Shown here: piece by piece, positions 28,701-37,758 of the stretch | How positions within the stretch are numbered: the stretch's first letter is position 1 | How the letters are laid out: each line of letters starts with the position of its first letter | Origin: Saprospiraceae bacterium | GTDB lineage: Bacteria > Bacteroidota > Bacteroidia > Chitinophagales > Saprospiraceae | Length of the DNA stretch: 62,720 bases | Direction of reading: 5' to 3' | Assembly (NCBI GenBank): GCA_020629315.1 | Contig: JAHDDO010000010.1 | Location: forward strand, 1 to 62,720 | Position numbers and translations under genes: made by a program | Notes under the pieces: generated by a model | Databases searched by the model: none | Told to the model about the DNA's origin: nothing | What the model saw: only the letters and a program-made list of their open reading frames with translations

Positions 28701-30305
28701 GACCTTCCTGCAGGTAATTATGACATCCTTTGGGAAGTAACGGACAGATGTGGAAATACAGAAACTTGTGGCGAAAGCGTAAGTGTGACAGATTGTGGTA
28801 CACCGACACCATACTGTATTGGAAGTCTTACAGTGACATTAATGCCAGGTACAGGACAAGTAGAGCTTTGGGCTTCTGATTTTGTATTGAAAGGGCCAGA
28901 GTATGTATATGATGATTGTGATGATGATGTAACGTTCTCATTCTCTGCTAATCCTTTAGATCAAGCAGAAACCTTCAACTGTGATAATGAAGGTATGAAT
29001 GTGATAAACATTTTCTTTACTGATGACAGTGGAAATCAAGATTTCTGTACGGTAGAATTGAACATTCAAGATAACGAAGGTGACTGTGATCAAGGGGGTG
29101 GTACTAAACCAGCCGTCGCAGGTACTGTACGGACTGAAATCCAAGAAGAAGTATCTTCTGTATCCGTGATGCTTGAAGCTATGAGCGATCACAGTCAAGA
29201 CTACCTAATGACAGAAAATGATGGTCACTTCATGTTTGAGGAATTAAACGGTAATGAAGATTACATGTTAATGCCAACAAAGAATGATGATCACTTAAAT
29301 GGGGTGAGTACGCTTGATATCGTATTAATTCAGCAGCACATATTAGGAATTTCAGAATTGGATTCTCCATATAAAATGATCGCTGCAGATGTAACAGATA
29401 ATCAAAAGATTACGGCAGGTGACCTTGTAGAAATCAGACAACTGATCCTAGGTGTAATCACAGAATACAACACGAATCATAGTTGGAGATTTGTAGATGC
29501 TGAAGAGCAATTCGTCGATCCATCGAGCCCGTGGCCATTTACAGAGCAAATCATGATTAATGATATTACTTTGGATGAAATGTACCATGATTTTGTGGCT
29601 GTTAAGATTGGTGATGTTAATGATACAGCGATTGTAGACTTTGGCGATGATGCAGATACAAGAAATGCTCAAAGTGTAGACTTTATCCTAGAGAAAGAAG
29701 ATAATGTGATCCACATTATTCCAGCTGAAGACATGTCTTTATTTGGATTCCAGTTCACCTTGGATTTTGGAAATGCAATTGAGCTTAGGTCTATAGATTC
29801 TGATGTGGTCCAATGGCAATCATCCAATGCTAATGTATCTAGTCAAGATGCAGGTTTAGTTATGTTATCATGGAATGACATTGAACTAAACCAATTCCAG
29901 GCTGGAAAACCAATATTATCTGTAACTTTAGCATCACTTACCGACGAGAAAGTCAATATTAATTCTCAGATTACCAAGGCTGAAGCATATGGTGAAAATC
30001 TAGAAGTGTACAATATTAACAGTACATGGATGGATAGTGATTCTGGTTTCGAAGTATTCCAGAACCGACCGAACCCGTTCAGTCAGAGCACCTTAGTAAG
30101 CTTTATGCTTCCTGAAGATGATATGGTAAGACTAGAAATTTTCGATGTAAATGGAAAAATAATCCAGAGCCAAGAAAATTGGTACAAAAATGGATTGAAT
30201 GAAATAGAAATTAATCTGCAGAACGGAGGTATGGAAGGAGTTCTATATTATGAGATCTCTACATCTAACTTCTCAGCAGTACGAAAAATGATCAGTATAA
30301 AGTAG
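25797..30305 (+). CDS. Giant secreted protein with P-domain, dockerin-like repeats and T9SS type A tail
   Basis: A 1502-residue exported protein. The signal peptide fits best from ATG 25821 or 25830 ('MNFLKFGFFF...VNAQ'). It opens with an 'ISLDANCSGVITPDHILEGF' module ending in 'CWGTLIIEDKIPPQIEC', the same module type as in the protein at 60659. A P-domain-like segment follows (about 200-305), then several HYR/Ig-like segments. Residues about 1164-1224 hold two dockerin-like half-repeats ('NGVSTLDIVLIQQHILG', 'DVTDNQKITAGDLVEIRQLILG'), then 'DFVAVKIGDVND' and a cohesin-like segment (about 1280-1400). The tail 'NRPNPFSQSTLVSF...LEIFDVNGKIIQ' is a type A sorting domain. Likely a surface or matrix protein. 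Confidence 0.85.
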   Translation: MKMVTYTHMKQMNFLKFGFFFAFILSGFIVNAQCDLACNLGGVQISLDANCSGVITPDHILEGFTDDTDGDPNDGHNEDCPYKVVIYHSDNTIVDMSQYSNASTPDDYTDDVWMSHPMVSSDDVDSTYKVSVFLGTDPNANSCWGTLIIEDKIPPQIECLDTVSVDCNADTRIENIQASSSEADACAGTPVALADDDYEFTIAMGASFNGWELISSFDLDVTSAAACDFSDYTIDILTPGGGMFQVSYDAGDWDTSELLGMQTGDNVVGDWVFTVASPTQTCALTDLCVDIESVSFYSYGYEENCDDVTVEIIGDELAMLDCRDDDEEHTAARDITYVVKDASDNADTCVFTLLYIKKGLDDIMYPDDIVVNCSADDNMDGVFDNIFLIYDTNNNGELEPSETGVPTLDGNPIYPTPDPNYCMFNVAFDDFTYESCGGTFKLRRTWQVYDWCEAVIESHEQIIKSVDDQPPLYFCPPLEGVVLESNFDPFDCTGDLLLEPWVVGGQTGSQAIPYDCSDDGTGIFDIEIFYKEANEEGIPEPGEPFSSDGVINNGDGTYTLPSVAGPRVWIRYAIADACGNLATIIEDGIEYPYTCAFEIDIIDGNPPTAVCDEFIAVSLGENGWGRVYANSVDDGSHDCDSLTYQIRRVSGPVCNVDEFEAPGHNDLQFDDFTQFCCDDLGADPGIMVEMQVEDQGGNTASCMTFVVVQDKYDPTLISCPDDRDISCLDINNLTTALTGVPVVEDNCGFTGPFFDQVDDLDDCNIGTIELEWYVLDLSGTRFDFCTQELTVERDITVGGDIDFPGDIINPPLSSCDGDDVGPNAQTGEYPTYNGTKISDVGACADLTYTHNDQFFVGDDDACYKILRTWTVVDWCIYDPENPSAGGIYSHTQTIKINSQDDPEITSCTVSTTEACVDQSNNCRAEVTGSISATDACSGDAITDSDNYYWSITSDGELFDDGNGSSFNVDLPAGNYDILWEVTDRCGNTETCGESVSVTDCGTPTPYCIGSLTVTLMPGTGQVELWASDFVLKGPEYVYDDCDDDVTFSFSANPLDQAETFNCDNEGMNVINIFFTDDSGNQDFCTVELNIQDNEGDCDQGGGTKPAVAGTVRTEIQEEVSSVSVMLEAMSDHSQDYLMTENDGHFMFEELNGNEDYMLMPTKNDDHLNGVSTLDIVLIQQHILGISELDSPYKMIAADVTDNQKITAGDLVEIRQLILGVITEYNTNHSWRFVDAEEQFVDPSSPWPFTEQIMINDITLDEMYHDFVAVKIGDVNDTAIVDFGDDADTRNAQSVDFILEKEDNVIHIIPAEDMSLFGFQFTLDFGNAIELRSIDSDVVQWQSSNANVSSQDAGLVMLSWNDIELNQFQAGKPILSVTLASLTDEKVNINSQITKAEAYGENLEVYNINSTWMDSDSGFEVFQNRPNPFSQSTLVSFMLPEDDMVRLEIFDVNGKIIQSQENWYKNGLNEIEINLQNGGMEGVLYYEISTSNFSAVRKMISIK

Positions 30306-30343
30306 TTTATACGGATTATATATAGCTAAATCGAAGTAAAATG

Positions 30344-30394
30344 TGAAAATCGTCTTTCTTGCATCTAATGTGGATAGACGATTTTCATTGTTTT
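30344..30394 (+). terminator. Terminator-like 12-bp stem-loop
   Basis: TGAAAATCGTCT (30344-30355) pairs perfectly with AGACGATTTTCA (30376-30387) around a 20-nt loop and is followed by TTGTTTT. It lies 39 bp after the stop of the dockerin-bearing gene. Confidence 0.7.
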
Positions 30395-30498
30395 GCTAAC
30401 TACATAATCGCACTTTGGTGCGTTTATTAGATACCGAGCAAGAAGAGAAGGTTAGTAGAAATATGTTAATTAGCCCATTCTCTGAAAATTATATATGT

Positions 30499-30506
30499 TA
30501 AATTTG
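30499..30506 (+). promoter_or_regulatory. Candidate -7 box TAAATTTG
   Basis: An exact TAnnTTTG octamer 41 bp before ATG 30548. No good -33 element was found at about 20 bp distance. Confidence 0.38.
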
Positions 30507-30547
30507 TAAAATATTTTACAGCCAGATACTTTTTAAGCCATATATAT

Positions 30548-33500
30548 ATGAAAAAAGGAACCTTAGGACTTATCTTTTTTATTGCTTCCCTATCATATTC
30601 ATTCGCTCAGATAAATTTACAATTCAGCACTTCTGACGACCCAGTTCCTGGAGGAACAATGAATGTAGATGTATCCGTCAGCGATTTCGTTGATATCAAT
30701 AGTAAACAATATTGGGTACGTTGGGACTCAGATATCCTCTCATTTAGTGATGTAAGTAACGTTACGCCTAATCTTTTAGGTTTTGATGAAAATTCATTTG
30801 GTACGCCAGACCTAACAGGAAACTTAGGTCAGATGTCTGTATCATGGAATGACTTCGACGCTGAAGAACCCTTTGGAAACTTGCCAGATGGCGAGATCCT
30901 ATTTTCCATGGAGTTTTTAGTGATCGGTATGGAATGTGACAGCACGGCCTTAACAATAGGCGATGGAGGTCCATTTCAATTAATTGAGGTAACGGTACCA
31001 CCGTCTCCATTCCCTAATATCGGATTAACCTTCGAACCGCTACCGGTTAAAATACCAGGTGAGGATTGTACAGATGATCCACCAACGGAAGATCCATGTG
31101 GTATCGAAAATGCAAATGCCGATGTAATCATATCTGCAGCTGATGATATTTGTGGCGAACCGGGTGAGGTAGTTTGCGTACCCGTGACAGTCCAAGGATT
31201 TACCGATGTTTCAGGTCTTCAAGGTGGTATAGCTTTCGATACAAATTTGGTAAAGTTTAATAGTGTTCAGAATTTGAACTTACCACCACCATTTCCAGCG
31301 ACTAATTTTAACCTATTCACTAATGATTCATTAACGTTTATATGGTTTGATAACTCTGGACTGAATCCGGCTACGGTAATGGACGGAGAAACCATCTTTG
31401 AATTATGTTTCGATGTATGTGGTGATTTAGGAGAGTGTGCAGCGATAAATTTAGCAGATGTAGATAACTCATTCTGGGATGTTAGTGGTCCATCTGGATC
31501 TTTGGAACTAGCTACCGAGTGTGGTAAAATAAATATAGAAAGTAAAGAATGCCAGTTAGATATTATTGCGGGTAACGTTACTACTCAAGTGGGGCAGGAA
31601 GCATGCCTTCCTATTACAGCTCAATGTTTTGACGATATTCTTTCATTTCAATATACCTTATCATGGGATGAGAACTTACTTACCTACGAAGGACTGAAAA
31701 GTTTAAGTACTGAGCTTCCGTTATTTGAAGGCGGTAATATCAATTTTATTCCACCTAATAGCTTGACTGTAAGTTGGAACAGCCCTAGTGGCGTGTGTAC
31801 TTCATTCCCTGATGGTACTTTATTGTATGAAGTGGCCTTCACATGTACTGCGGAGGGTACAGCCAGCGTATTTTTTACAGAAACACCTTCGGAGTTCGAG
31901 GTTACGAATTGCGATGCAGATATCATTCCTTCCACCTTTACGGATGGTAGTGTAACATGCACAGATAATGTAGATCCGTGCGCCACGTTTGGTGTTGGTT
32001 TGACGCCAACGGATGTTTTATGTGCGGGTGAAGAAACAGGTTCTATAAGTGTTCAGCAAATGAATGGGGTAGGACCATTTGTATGTATGTGGGAAAATGG
32101 TGCTGGACAAACAGTAGGAAACAGCAGTTGCCAATTATTAAATGTTGGGGCTGATACATATAGTGTAACCATAACTGATGCTAATAATTGTGTGGCTGAA
32201 GCAAATACGACGGTTGCTGAACCAGATAATCCAATGAGTTTTTCTAGTACTGTAGCAACGGATGCAGATTGTGATATGGGTGGTACTTTAGCCGTAAATG
32301 TTACAGGAGGTACAGGAAATTATAGTTACAATTGGAACAATGGTCTTCCAAATCAAAATGCGCATAGTAATGTACCTGCAAACACCTATACTGTTACAGT
32401 CAGTGATGATAATGGGTGTATGATTAATACTTCATTAGAAGTAGGATCTGCTTCTGAAATTACAGTAACTGGAGTGGTGACAAATGAAACATGTGACTCA
32501 CAAGGAGCCATAGATATTACAGTAGAAGGGAGTAATAATGTATCTGTAGATTGGGAAGATATTCCAGGCTCACCTAATGTAGAGGATAGAGTAGGACTTT
32601 CATGCGAAGGTTCACCATACAATGTTACTGTTACCGAAACGAATACTGGATGTACAGCTACAGCAAGTTTTACAGTTGAGTGTGAGATTCCAGACCTTAC
32701 ATTGAGTGTAACGCCTGTTCACATTGATTGTGACAACATTGATGGATCCATCATAGTAGACTGTGAGGGTGGTTGTCCAAATACCGAATTTGAATGTTTG
32801 ATAGGAGGCGTTGTATTTCCTTGTAATGACTTAGGAGGCCTTACTGCAGGCAGTTACCAGTTTTGTAAAAGAGAAATAGGAAATCCAGATAATACAGTTT
32901 GTCAGGATTTTACCATAGAAAACAATCTTATGCCTCTTGAATTAGATGGTGTAGATGTTACTAGCCCAAGTTGTGCAGGTGAATCGGATGGTACAGCGAC
33001 GCCAAGTTTCTCAGGGGGCTGCCCGAGTTATGAGTGTTTTATTGATAATGTTGCTGTCGATTGTGACGATATCTCATTAGGTGCAGGTAGTTATACTTTC
33101 TGTGTGCGTGATGGTTTGAATAGTGAAGAATGTGTAAATATTGAGATTACAGATCCTGAGGCAATTACAATCACAACCGTAATTGTCAATAATGGTGATG
33201 GCACATACACAATCGAAGGAATGGGTGTTGGAGGTACTGGAACATTGACATACACTTGGATGGATTGTGATTCGACGGTCATTGCAATGACTCAAAACCT
33301 TGAGAATATTACACCAGGGTGTTACTTGTTAATGGTAACGGATGAAAATGGATGTTCTAGCGTTTCAGACGCGATTAACGTAAGTAGTGAGACTACGGTC
33401 GGTCCAGTGACAGTGATATCTGAAGCGGAATTCAATGGATTTGGCGTGTCTTGTTTCGGTTCTTGCGATGGTATGATATCTGCGGATATTCTGACGGGTA

Positions 33501-34222
33501 TTGCACCATTTGAGATTGTGATTACAGATGCTAATACGAATGCACTAGTGACTACGGCAGACGTATTCCCTATAGACGGTTTATGTGCAGGCGATTATAC
33601 AATGGTGGTTACCGATGCTTTTGGTGCAGCTTCTACGCCTGTAGCATTTAGTGTTACCGAACCAGATTTATTAGACTTGCAATTAGTAAATGTAATTCCA
33701 CCTTCAGATATGGGTGTATCTGATGGAACTATAGAAACGTCATTAACGGGAGGTGTTCCACCATACGAATATAACTGGAGTCCTACGGGTCCTAATGGTC
33801 CAGTAAATACGAATGTACCTGAAGGAACATACACATTAGAAGTGATTGACTTCAATGGTTGTGATGCTATATTGACTAACATTGAAGTTGGACTAGGTAC
33901 GACCGTAAATTGTGAAGGATCAACAGGATCAACAGTTTGTTATGAAGCTATGTCGATATTCACACCGAATGGCGATGGCATGAATGACATGTTCCAAATT
34001 TGTTGTTTGCCGAACGGAGATCACATTGGGACGCAACTAGAAATCTACGATAGATATGGTAGACGAGTACATGGTTTTGTAAACTATGATAATACTTGGA
34101 ATGGCGTCGATGAGAATGGTGTATCACTAATCGAGGGCGCGTATTACTGGGTATTAAATGTGGAGTTTGCGAATGGGGTTAGAGAGCTTTTTAAAGGAAC
34201 CGTAACCATTTTACGAGACTAA
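30548..34222 (+). CDS. SprB-like surface protein with cohesin-like domains and T9SS type B tail
   Basis: A 1224-residue secreted protein. After the signal peptide (1-21) come three cohesin-like domains: about 22-160 ('VPGGTMNVDVSVSDF'), 185-325 ('GEVVCVPVTVQGF..VSGLQGGIAFD') and 330-470 ('GQEACLPITAQCFDDILSFQYTLSWD'). Then follow five to seven SprB-type repeats with 'CAGE.(T/D)G' and 'YSVTITDANNC' motifs (about 475-1110). The C-terminus 'IFTPNGDGMNDMFQI...IYDRYGRRVH' is the type B sorting domain. SprB-family proteins are mobile adhesins or filaments. The next gene is a PorP/SprF protein 20 bp downstream, the usual partner of type B cargo. Cohesin domains suggest binding to dockerin proteins such as the upstream one (inference). 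Confidence 0.85.
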   Translation: MKKGTLGLIFFIASLSYSFAQINLQFSTSDDPVPGGTMNVDVSVSDFVDINSKQYWVRWDSDILSFSDVSNVTPNLLGFDENSFGTPDLTGNLGQMSVSWNDFDAEEPFGNLPDGEILFSMEFLVIGMECDSTALTIGDGGPFQLIEVTVPPSPFPNIGLTFEPLPVKIPGEDCTDDPPTEDPCGIENANADVIISAADDICGEPGEVVCVPVTVQGFTDVSGLQGGIAFDTNLVKFNSVQNLNLPPPFPATNFNLFTNDSLTFIWFDNSGLNPATVMDGETIFELCFDVCGDLGECAAINLADVDNSFWDVSGPSGSLELATECGKINIESKECQLDIIAGNVTTQVGQEACLPITAQCFDDILSFQYTLSWDENLLTYEGLKSLSTELPLFEGGNINFIPPNSLTVSWNSPSGVCTSFPDGTLLYEVAFTCTAEGTASVFFTETPSEFEVTNCDADIIPSTFTDGSVTCTDNVDPCATFGVGLTPTDVLCAGEETGSISVQQMNGVGPFVCMWENGAGQTVGNSSCQLLNVGADTYSVTITDANNCVAEANTTVAEPDNPMSFSSTVATDADCDMGGTLAVNVTGGTGNYSYNWNNGLPNQNAHSNVPANTYTVTVSDDNGCMINTSLEVGSASEITVTGVVTNETCDSQGAIDITVEGSNNVSVDWEDIPGSPNVEDRVGLSCEGSPYNVTVTETNTGCTATASFTVECEIPDLTLSVTPVHIDCDNIDGSIIVDCEGGCPNTEFECLIGGVVFPCNDLGGLTAGSYQFCKREIGNPDNTVCQDFTIENNLMPLELDGVDVTSPSCAGESDGTATPSFSGGCPSYECFIDNVAVDCDDISLGAGSYTFCVRDGLNSEECVNIEITDPEAITITTVIVNNGDGTYTIEGMGVGGTGTLTYTWMDCDSTVIAMTQNLENITPGCYLLMVTDENGCSSVSDAINVSSETTVGPVTVISEAEFNGFGVSCFGSCDGMISADILTGIAPFEIVITDANTNALVTTADVFPIDGLCAGDYTMVVTDAFGAASTPVAFSVTEPDLLDLQLVNVIPPSDMGVSDGTIETSLTGGVPPYEYNWSPTGPNGPVNTNVPEGTYTLEVIDFNGCDAILTNIEVGLGTTVNCEGSTGSTVCYEAMSIFTPNGDGMNDMFQICCLPNGDHIGTQLEIYDRYGRRVHGFVNYDNTWNGVDENGVSLIEGAYYWVLNVEFANGVRELFKGTVTILRD

Positions 34223-34242
34223 TCCCAAAATCAGAATTGACT

Positions 34243-35184
34243 ATGAAAAAGATATTATATACTTTTTGTTTATTATTTATCGGGGTACAATTGTTTAGCC
34301 AATCAAGATATTTTGATGAGCGGTATATTTTCACACAAACATATGTACAACCCGTATTAGCAAATCCAGGAGCTATCGGAGGATCTGATTACCACCGATT
34401 ATTTTTGGGCTATAGAAACACTTGGGCTGGCTTCGAAGGCACACCAAGAACCTTTGCTTTAAGTTATGATGGCGAGATAGCCCCAAGATTAGGTCTAGGT
34501 GCTATGGTGATCTCAGATACTAATGGGGCATTGGAAACCACTAAAGGACAATTAGGTCTTTCATATACCATTACATCGCCTGAAAACAAAGTAGGTTTTG
34601 GTTTAACTGGTGAAATCATTCAGCATGCTGTAAGTGCAGGGGTATTGAATGATGAATTAGTTGGAGATGATGTTTTGATTTCATCCCGATTAGATGGAAA
34701 TAGTTACTTCGACGTTTCCTTTGGTGTATTTGGAGAATATCAAGAGAAAGTGATTTATGGTTTAGCACTCCCTTCATTGGTGAGCTCATTGATCAATTCA
34801 GATACAGATCCTACAAGAGAAAGAGAATTTGGTTACCTAGTGCAGTTAGGTTATCGATATGATCTACCAGCCTACGACATGACTGTAACACCGTCTATCA
34901 TGGTTAAGGACCTCATGCTAGTACCTTTCCATGTAGATATCAATGTATTAGGTGAGTTCTTAGATGATAAATTATCAGGAGGTATTAGTTATACAGTTGG
35001 TGCTGATGAGCGGCTTGGATTTTTGATCGGTGCTCGATTGGATCAGTTTAACTTTTACTACACGTACAATGTATCTAGACATGAATTCCAGCAATATAAT
35101 AATGGATCACATGAAATAGCGGTTCGTTTTGATATTGGAAGAAAAGACAAAATGATGGCTGAAGAAGAGGCCATGGAAAAATAA
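34243..35184 (+). CDS. PorP/SprF family type IX secretion membrane protein
   Basis: A 313-residue outer-membrane beta-barrel protein. A signal peptide ('LFIGVQLFSQ') is followed by the family's start 'FTQTYVQPVLANPGAIG' and 'LFLGYRNTWAGFEGTPRTFALSYD', then regular amphipathic strands to the C-terminus. PorP/SprF proteins anchor or help export type B T9SS cargo and bind PorE-type partners. The start is set at ATG 34243; a TTG six bases earlier is less likely. It follows the SprB-like gene by 20 bp in the same transcript and is closed by a strong terminator, forming a two-gene cargo/anchor unit. The last residues are acidic and charged. Confidence 0.9.
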   Translation: MKKILYTFCLLFIGVQLFSQSRYFDERYIFTQTYVQPVLANPGAIGGSDYHRLFLGYRNTWAGFEGTPRTFALSYDGEIAPRLGLGAMVISDTNGALETTKGQLGLSYTITSPENKVGFGLTGEIIQHAVSAGVLNDELVGDDVLISSRLDGNSYFDVSFGVFGEYQEKVIYGLALPSLVSSLINSDTDPTREREFGYLVQLGYRYDLPAYDMTVTPSIMVKDLMLVPFHVDINVLGEFLDDKLSGGISYTVGADERLGFLIGARLDQFNFYYTYNVSRHEFQQYNNGSHEIAVRFDIGRKDKMMAEEEAMEK

Positions 35185-35207
35185 ATCCCACTGTAACGTA
35201 ATGTTTT

Positions 35208-35238
35208 AAAGGCTTTTCTTTCGAGAAAGGCCTTTTTT
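35208..35238 (+). terminator. Rho-independent terminator
   Basis: AAAGGCTTTTC (35208-35218) pairs with GAAAGGCCTTT (35225-35235), 11 bp with one G-T pair and a 6-nt loop, with a T-run at 35233-35238. It ends the SprB-like/SprF unit. Confidence 0.9.
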
Positions 35239-35317
35239 GTTTTTGCTCTTTAGTATTGTAATCACTTCTTTGCTCCACTTCATTTCTTACCTTAGCGTCG
35301 TATTAATGTAATTCATT

Positions 35318-36142
35318 ATGTTTCATTTAATAAGCATTCCTGATTTTAGTTCGCCGGAAATTATTTTGTCATTATTGACCTTAACCTTTTTGGAAATAGT
35401 TCTTGGTGTTGATAATATCATATTCATTTCGCTGGAAGCGAACAAGTTGCCTGAAGAAAAGCGGAAAAGAGCCACTAACATTGGTCTCTTATTAGCGATG
35501 GGTCTACGTATTGCTCTGCTGTTTGGTATTAGTATTTTGACTGCCATGGAAAAGCCCTGGTTTAGTATTGACTTGTTTGGAAAACATATTGGATTTTCTG
35601 GTCAAGCATTGATATTAATTGCGGGTGGATTGTTCTTACTGTATAAAGCGGTACAAGAAATCCATCATAAACTGGAAGGAGATGACGGTCATGGTGATGA
35701 GGCCGGTAAGAAAGGGGTAACCATTACATCAGTTATTATTCAAATAACGCTGATTAACATAGTCTTTTCCATTGACTCGATCTTAACGGCAGTAGGTATG
35801 ACGTCAGGGCTTGAAGGGGCATTATTAATAATGATACTGGGTGTCGTTTTATCTGTGATAGCAATGATGTTATTTGCTATTCCATTGGGTAAGTTCATTA
35901 ATGAGCACCCAACCATCCAAATTTTAGGATTATCATTCCTTATACTTATCGCATTCTTGCTAATTGCAGAAGGGGCGCACAAGGCTCATATGATAGAAGG
36001 AACCATACCTAAGGGATATTTATACTTTGCTATTGCCTTTTCACTAGGTGTAGAATTCCTAAATATGCGGATGAAGAAACGTAAAAAACCGGTCCAATTG
36101 CATGGGATTAGTGAAGAGGCTCACGAAAAAGGAATGATATAA
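35318..36142 (+). CDS. TerC family integral membrane protein
   Basis: A 274-residue inner-membrane protein with about seven hydrophobic helices. Family motifs are present twice in the usual pseudo-symmetric form: 'FLEIVLGVDNIIFISLEA' near residue 25 and 'LINIVFSIDSILTAVGMT' near residue 150, each with the conserved acidic residue pair. TerC/Alx relatives are linked to manganese export or to metal loading of exported enzymes; older annotation is tellurite resistance. A His/Asp-rich cytoplasmic loop ('HHKLEGDDGHGDEAG') lies between helices 3 and 4. The next gene starts 3 bp after the stop, so it heads a five-gene operon. Confidence 0.9.
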   Translation: MFHLISIPDFSSPEIILSLLTLTFLEIVLGVDNIIFISLEANKLPEEKRKRATNIGLLLAMGLRIALLFGISILTAMEKPWFSIDLFGKHIGFSGQALILIAGGLFLLYKAVQEIHHKLEGDDGHGDEAGKKGVTITSVIIQITLINIVFSIDSILTAVGMTSGLEGALLIMILGVVLSVIAMMLFAIPLGKFINEHPTIQILGLSFLILIAFLLIAEGAHKAHMIEGTIPKGYLYFAIAFSLGVEFLNMRMKKRKKPVQLHGISEEAHEKGMI

Positions 36143-36145
36143 TTT

Positions 36146-36985
36146 ATGAACTTCCAATTAGAACGAGATATCGTATTTTTTGATATTGAGGCTACAGGCC
36201 TCAATGTACTTAAAGATCGAATTATTCAAATCGGTTTAGTGAAATACTTTGCTGATGGTAGACCCCCAGTAGAAGTAGATATGCTCATTAACCCAGGCAT
36301 GCATATCTCTCAGGAATCTATAGAGGTTCATGGCATTACAGCAGATATGGTGCGTAGTAAACCGACCTTTGTTCAAGTAGCGGATACCTTATGGTCCTAT
36401 TTTGAAGGAGCCGATATTGGAGGCTATAATTCGGATAGATTTGATATACCCATGTTAATGGAAGAGTTTAATCGTGCGGGCAAAGTATTGGATCTTTCTA
36501 AGATTAGAACCTTAGATGTACAGAAGATCTTCTACAAAATGGAGCCTAGAACTCTCGTAGCTGCGTTATCGTATTATTGTGGCAAGAAGTTAGAAAATGC
36601 TCATGATGCATTAGCTGATGTAAAGGCAACTGTCGATGTGTTTAATGGTATGATTAGCAAGTATAAAGGCACGGAGTACGAAGACGCTGAAGGGAATATA
36701 ATAGCGAATCCAATCAATGGCAATATTAAAGAGATTGCCGGCTTTTTAAAAGACAAAAAGACGGTAGATGTGACCAATCGATTAAAGTATGCTTCAGATG
36801 GTAGTATAGTCTTTAATTTTGGGAAGTATATTGGTCAGCCTGTAGCGCCCGTTATATACAGAGATAGACAGTATTACCAATGGATAATGGAAAAAGACTT
36901 TTCCATACAGGTAAAGCAAATTGTAAAGAACCTATTGAAAGAACATGAGCGTAAGCTTTCGGGAAATAGTACTTTGTTCGATTAG
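36146..36985 (+). CDS. DEDDh 3'-5' exonuclease (DnaQ-like)
   Basis: A 279-residue cytoplasmic nuclease. The four catalytic elements are visible: 'FFDIEATGL' (Asp, Glu), 'GYNSDRFDIPML' (Asp) and 'HDALADV' (His, Asp), in the DnaQ/Pol III epsilon order within the first 170 residues. The C-terminal ~100 residues ('GKYIGQPVAP...YYQWIMEKDF') look like the extra domain often found in Bacteroidota homologues. It degrades single strands or RNA 3' ends; the exact substrate is unknown. It follows TerC by 3 bp, and its last 41 bp overlap the start of the next lipoprotein gene. Confidence 0.9.
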   Translation: MNFQLERDIVFFDIEATGLNVLKDRIIQIGLVKYFADGRPPVEVDMLINPGMHISQESIEVHGITADMVRSKPTFVQVADTLWSYFEGADIGGYNSDRFDIPMLMEEFNRAGKVLDLSKIRTLDVQKIFYKMEPRTLVAALSYYCGKKLENAHDALADVKATVDVFNGMISKYKGTEYEDAEGNIIANPINGNIKEIAGFLKDKKTVDVTNRLKYASDGSIVFNFGKYIGQPVAPVIYRDRQYYQWIMEKDFSIQVKQIVKNLLKEHERKLSGNSTLFD

Positions 36986-37757
36986 TATACTCTTACTAAG
37001 CTCTTGCTTTATGCGAGAGGAGGGCTGCCTAGAGCGATGGGCTAGTAATTACGATATAACCGCCGATATTCCTTGCTCAGACTGTTGTAACGAGCCTACC
37101 TTAGAAATGAATTTCAGACTGTTATATGACACGATTACGGTGAATTCAGACAGTATTTATTTTGATGGGGCCAATAATCCATTTAGGCACATACGTAGTG
37201 AGTTTTTCTTTTCTCGATTTAGAGGTTCGGATAAGGGTGGCGATACCATTAAGTATGCTGATACGGTACTAATCCTTGATGAGATTTATAATGAAGATTA
37301 TTTTTTCACCACAGTGGATGATGAGCGAGACGTGGGAAGTATTCGTGAAATAGATTCCTTATATACGCTTTCATTTTATATAGGATTAGCCGAAAATATG
37401 CAAGACACATCCATCATTACCAGCGATGATATTCATTTAGCTGCGGCCAATGATAGCCTATTTACGGAAGAGGGTACGTACGCCCTTTTTAATCATATCA
37501 TAGCATTAGGGGATACCATTCCATTTGATACGATCAAATACACGATTACGGCTCCTATAGAGGAATTGATGCTTAGTTTTACACTAGGGACAGATGGTGT
37601 TCCGCTTTCTGAAGGATTAGACAAGACATTTGGTATTGATTATTTCCTTGATAACGCAACGAATGGCATTGATTTCGTTAATAATACAGCGACGGAAGTT
37701 GGAGACGCTTTTTTAAATAATCTCCAACAATCTTTTTTTATAAGTGTTATAGACTAA
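36945..37757 (+). CDS. Lipoprotein, divergent MbnP-like, with one GCTDP-type module
   Basis: A 270-residue predicted lipoprotein: an n-region, a hydrophobic stretch and lipobox LLSSC with Cys21. Right after the anchor, 'GCLERWASNYD' followed by two Cys-containing steps reads like a decayed version of the GCTDP/NYDP/DDGSC module of the giant gene at 154. The rest is beta-rich ('LEMNFRLLYDTITVNSD'; 'IRSEFFFSRF'), laid out like MbnP proteins, but weak. It overlaps the exonuclease by 41 bp and ends 1 bp before the MbnP gene, so translation is probably coupled. Possible role: periplasmic copper binding alongside MbnP. The MbnP assignment here is inference. Confidence 0.55.
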   Translation: MSVSFREIVLCSISILLLSSCFMREEGCLERWASNYDITADIPCSDCCNEPTLEMNFRLLYDTITVNSDSIYFDGANNPFRHIRSEFFFSRFRGSDKGGDTIKYADTVLILDEIYNEDYFFTTVDDERDVGSIREIDSLYTLSFYIGLAENMQDTSIITSDDIHLAAANDSLFTEEGTYALFNHIIALGDTIPFDTIKYTITAPIEELMLSFTLGTDGVPLSEGLDKTFGIDYFLDNATNGIDFVNNTATEVGDAFLNNLQQSFFISVID

Positions 37758-37758
37758 T

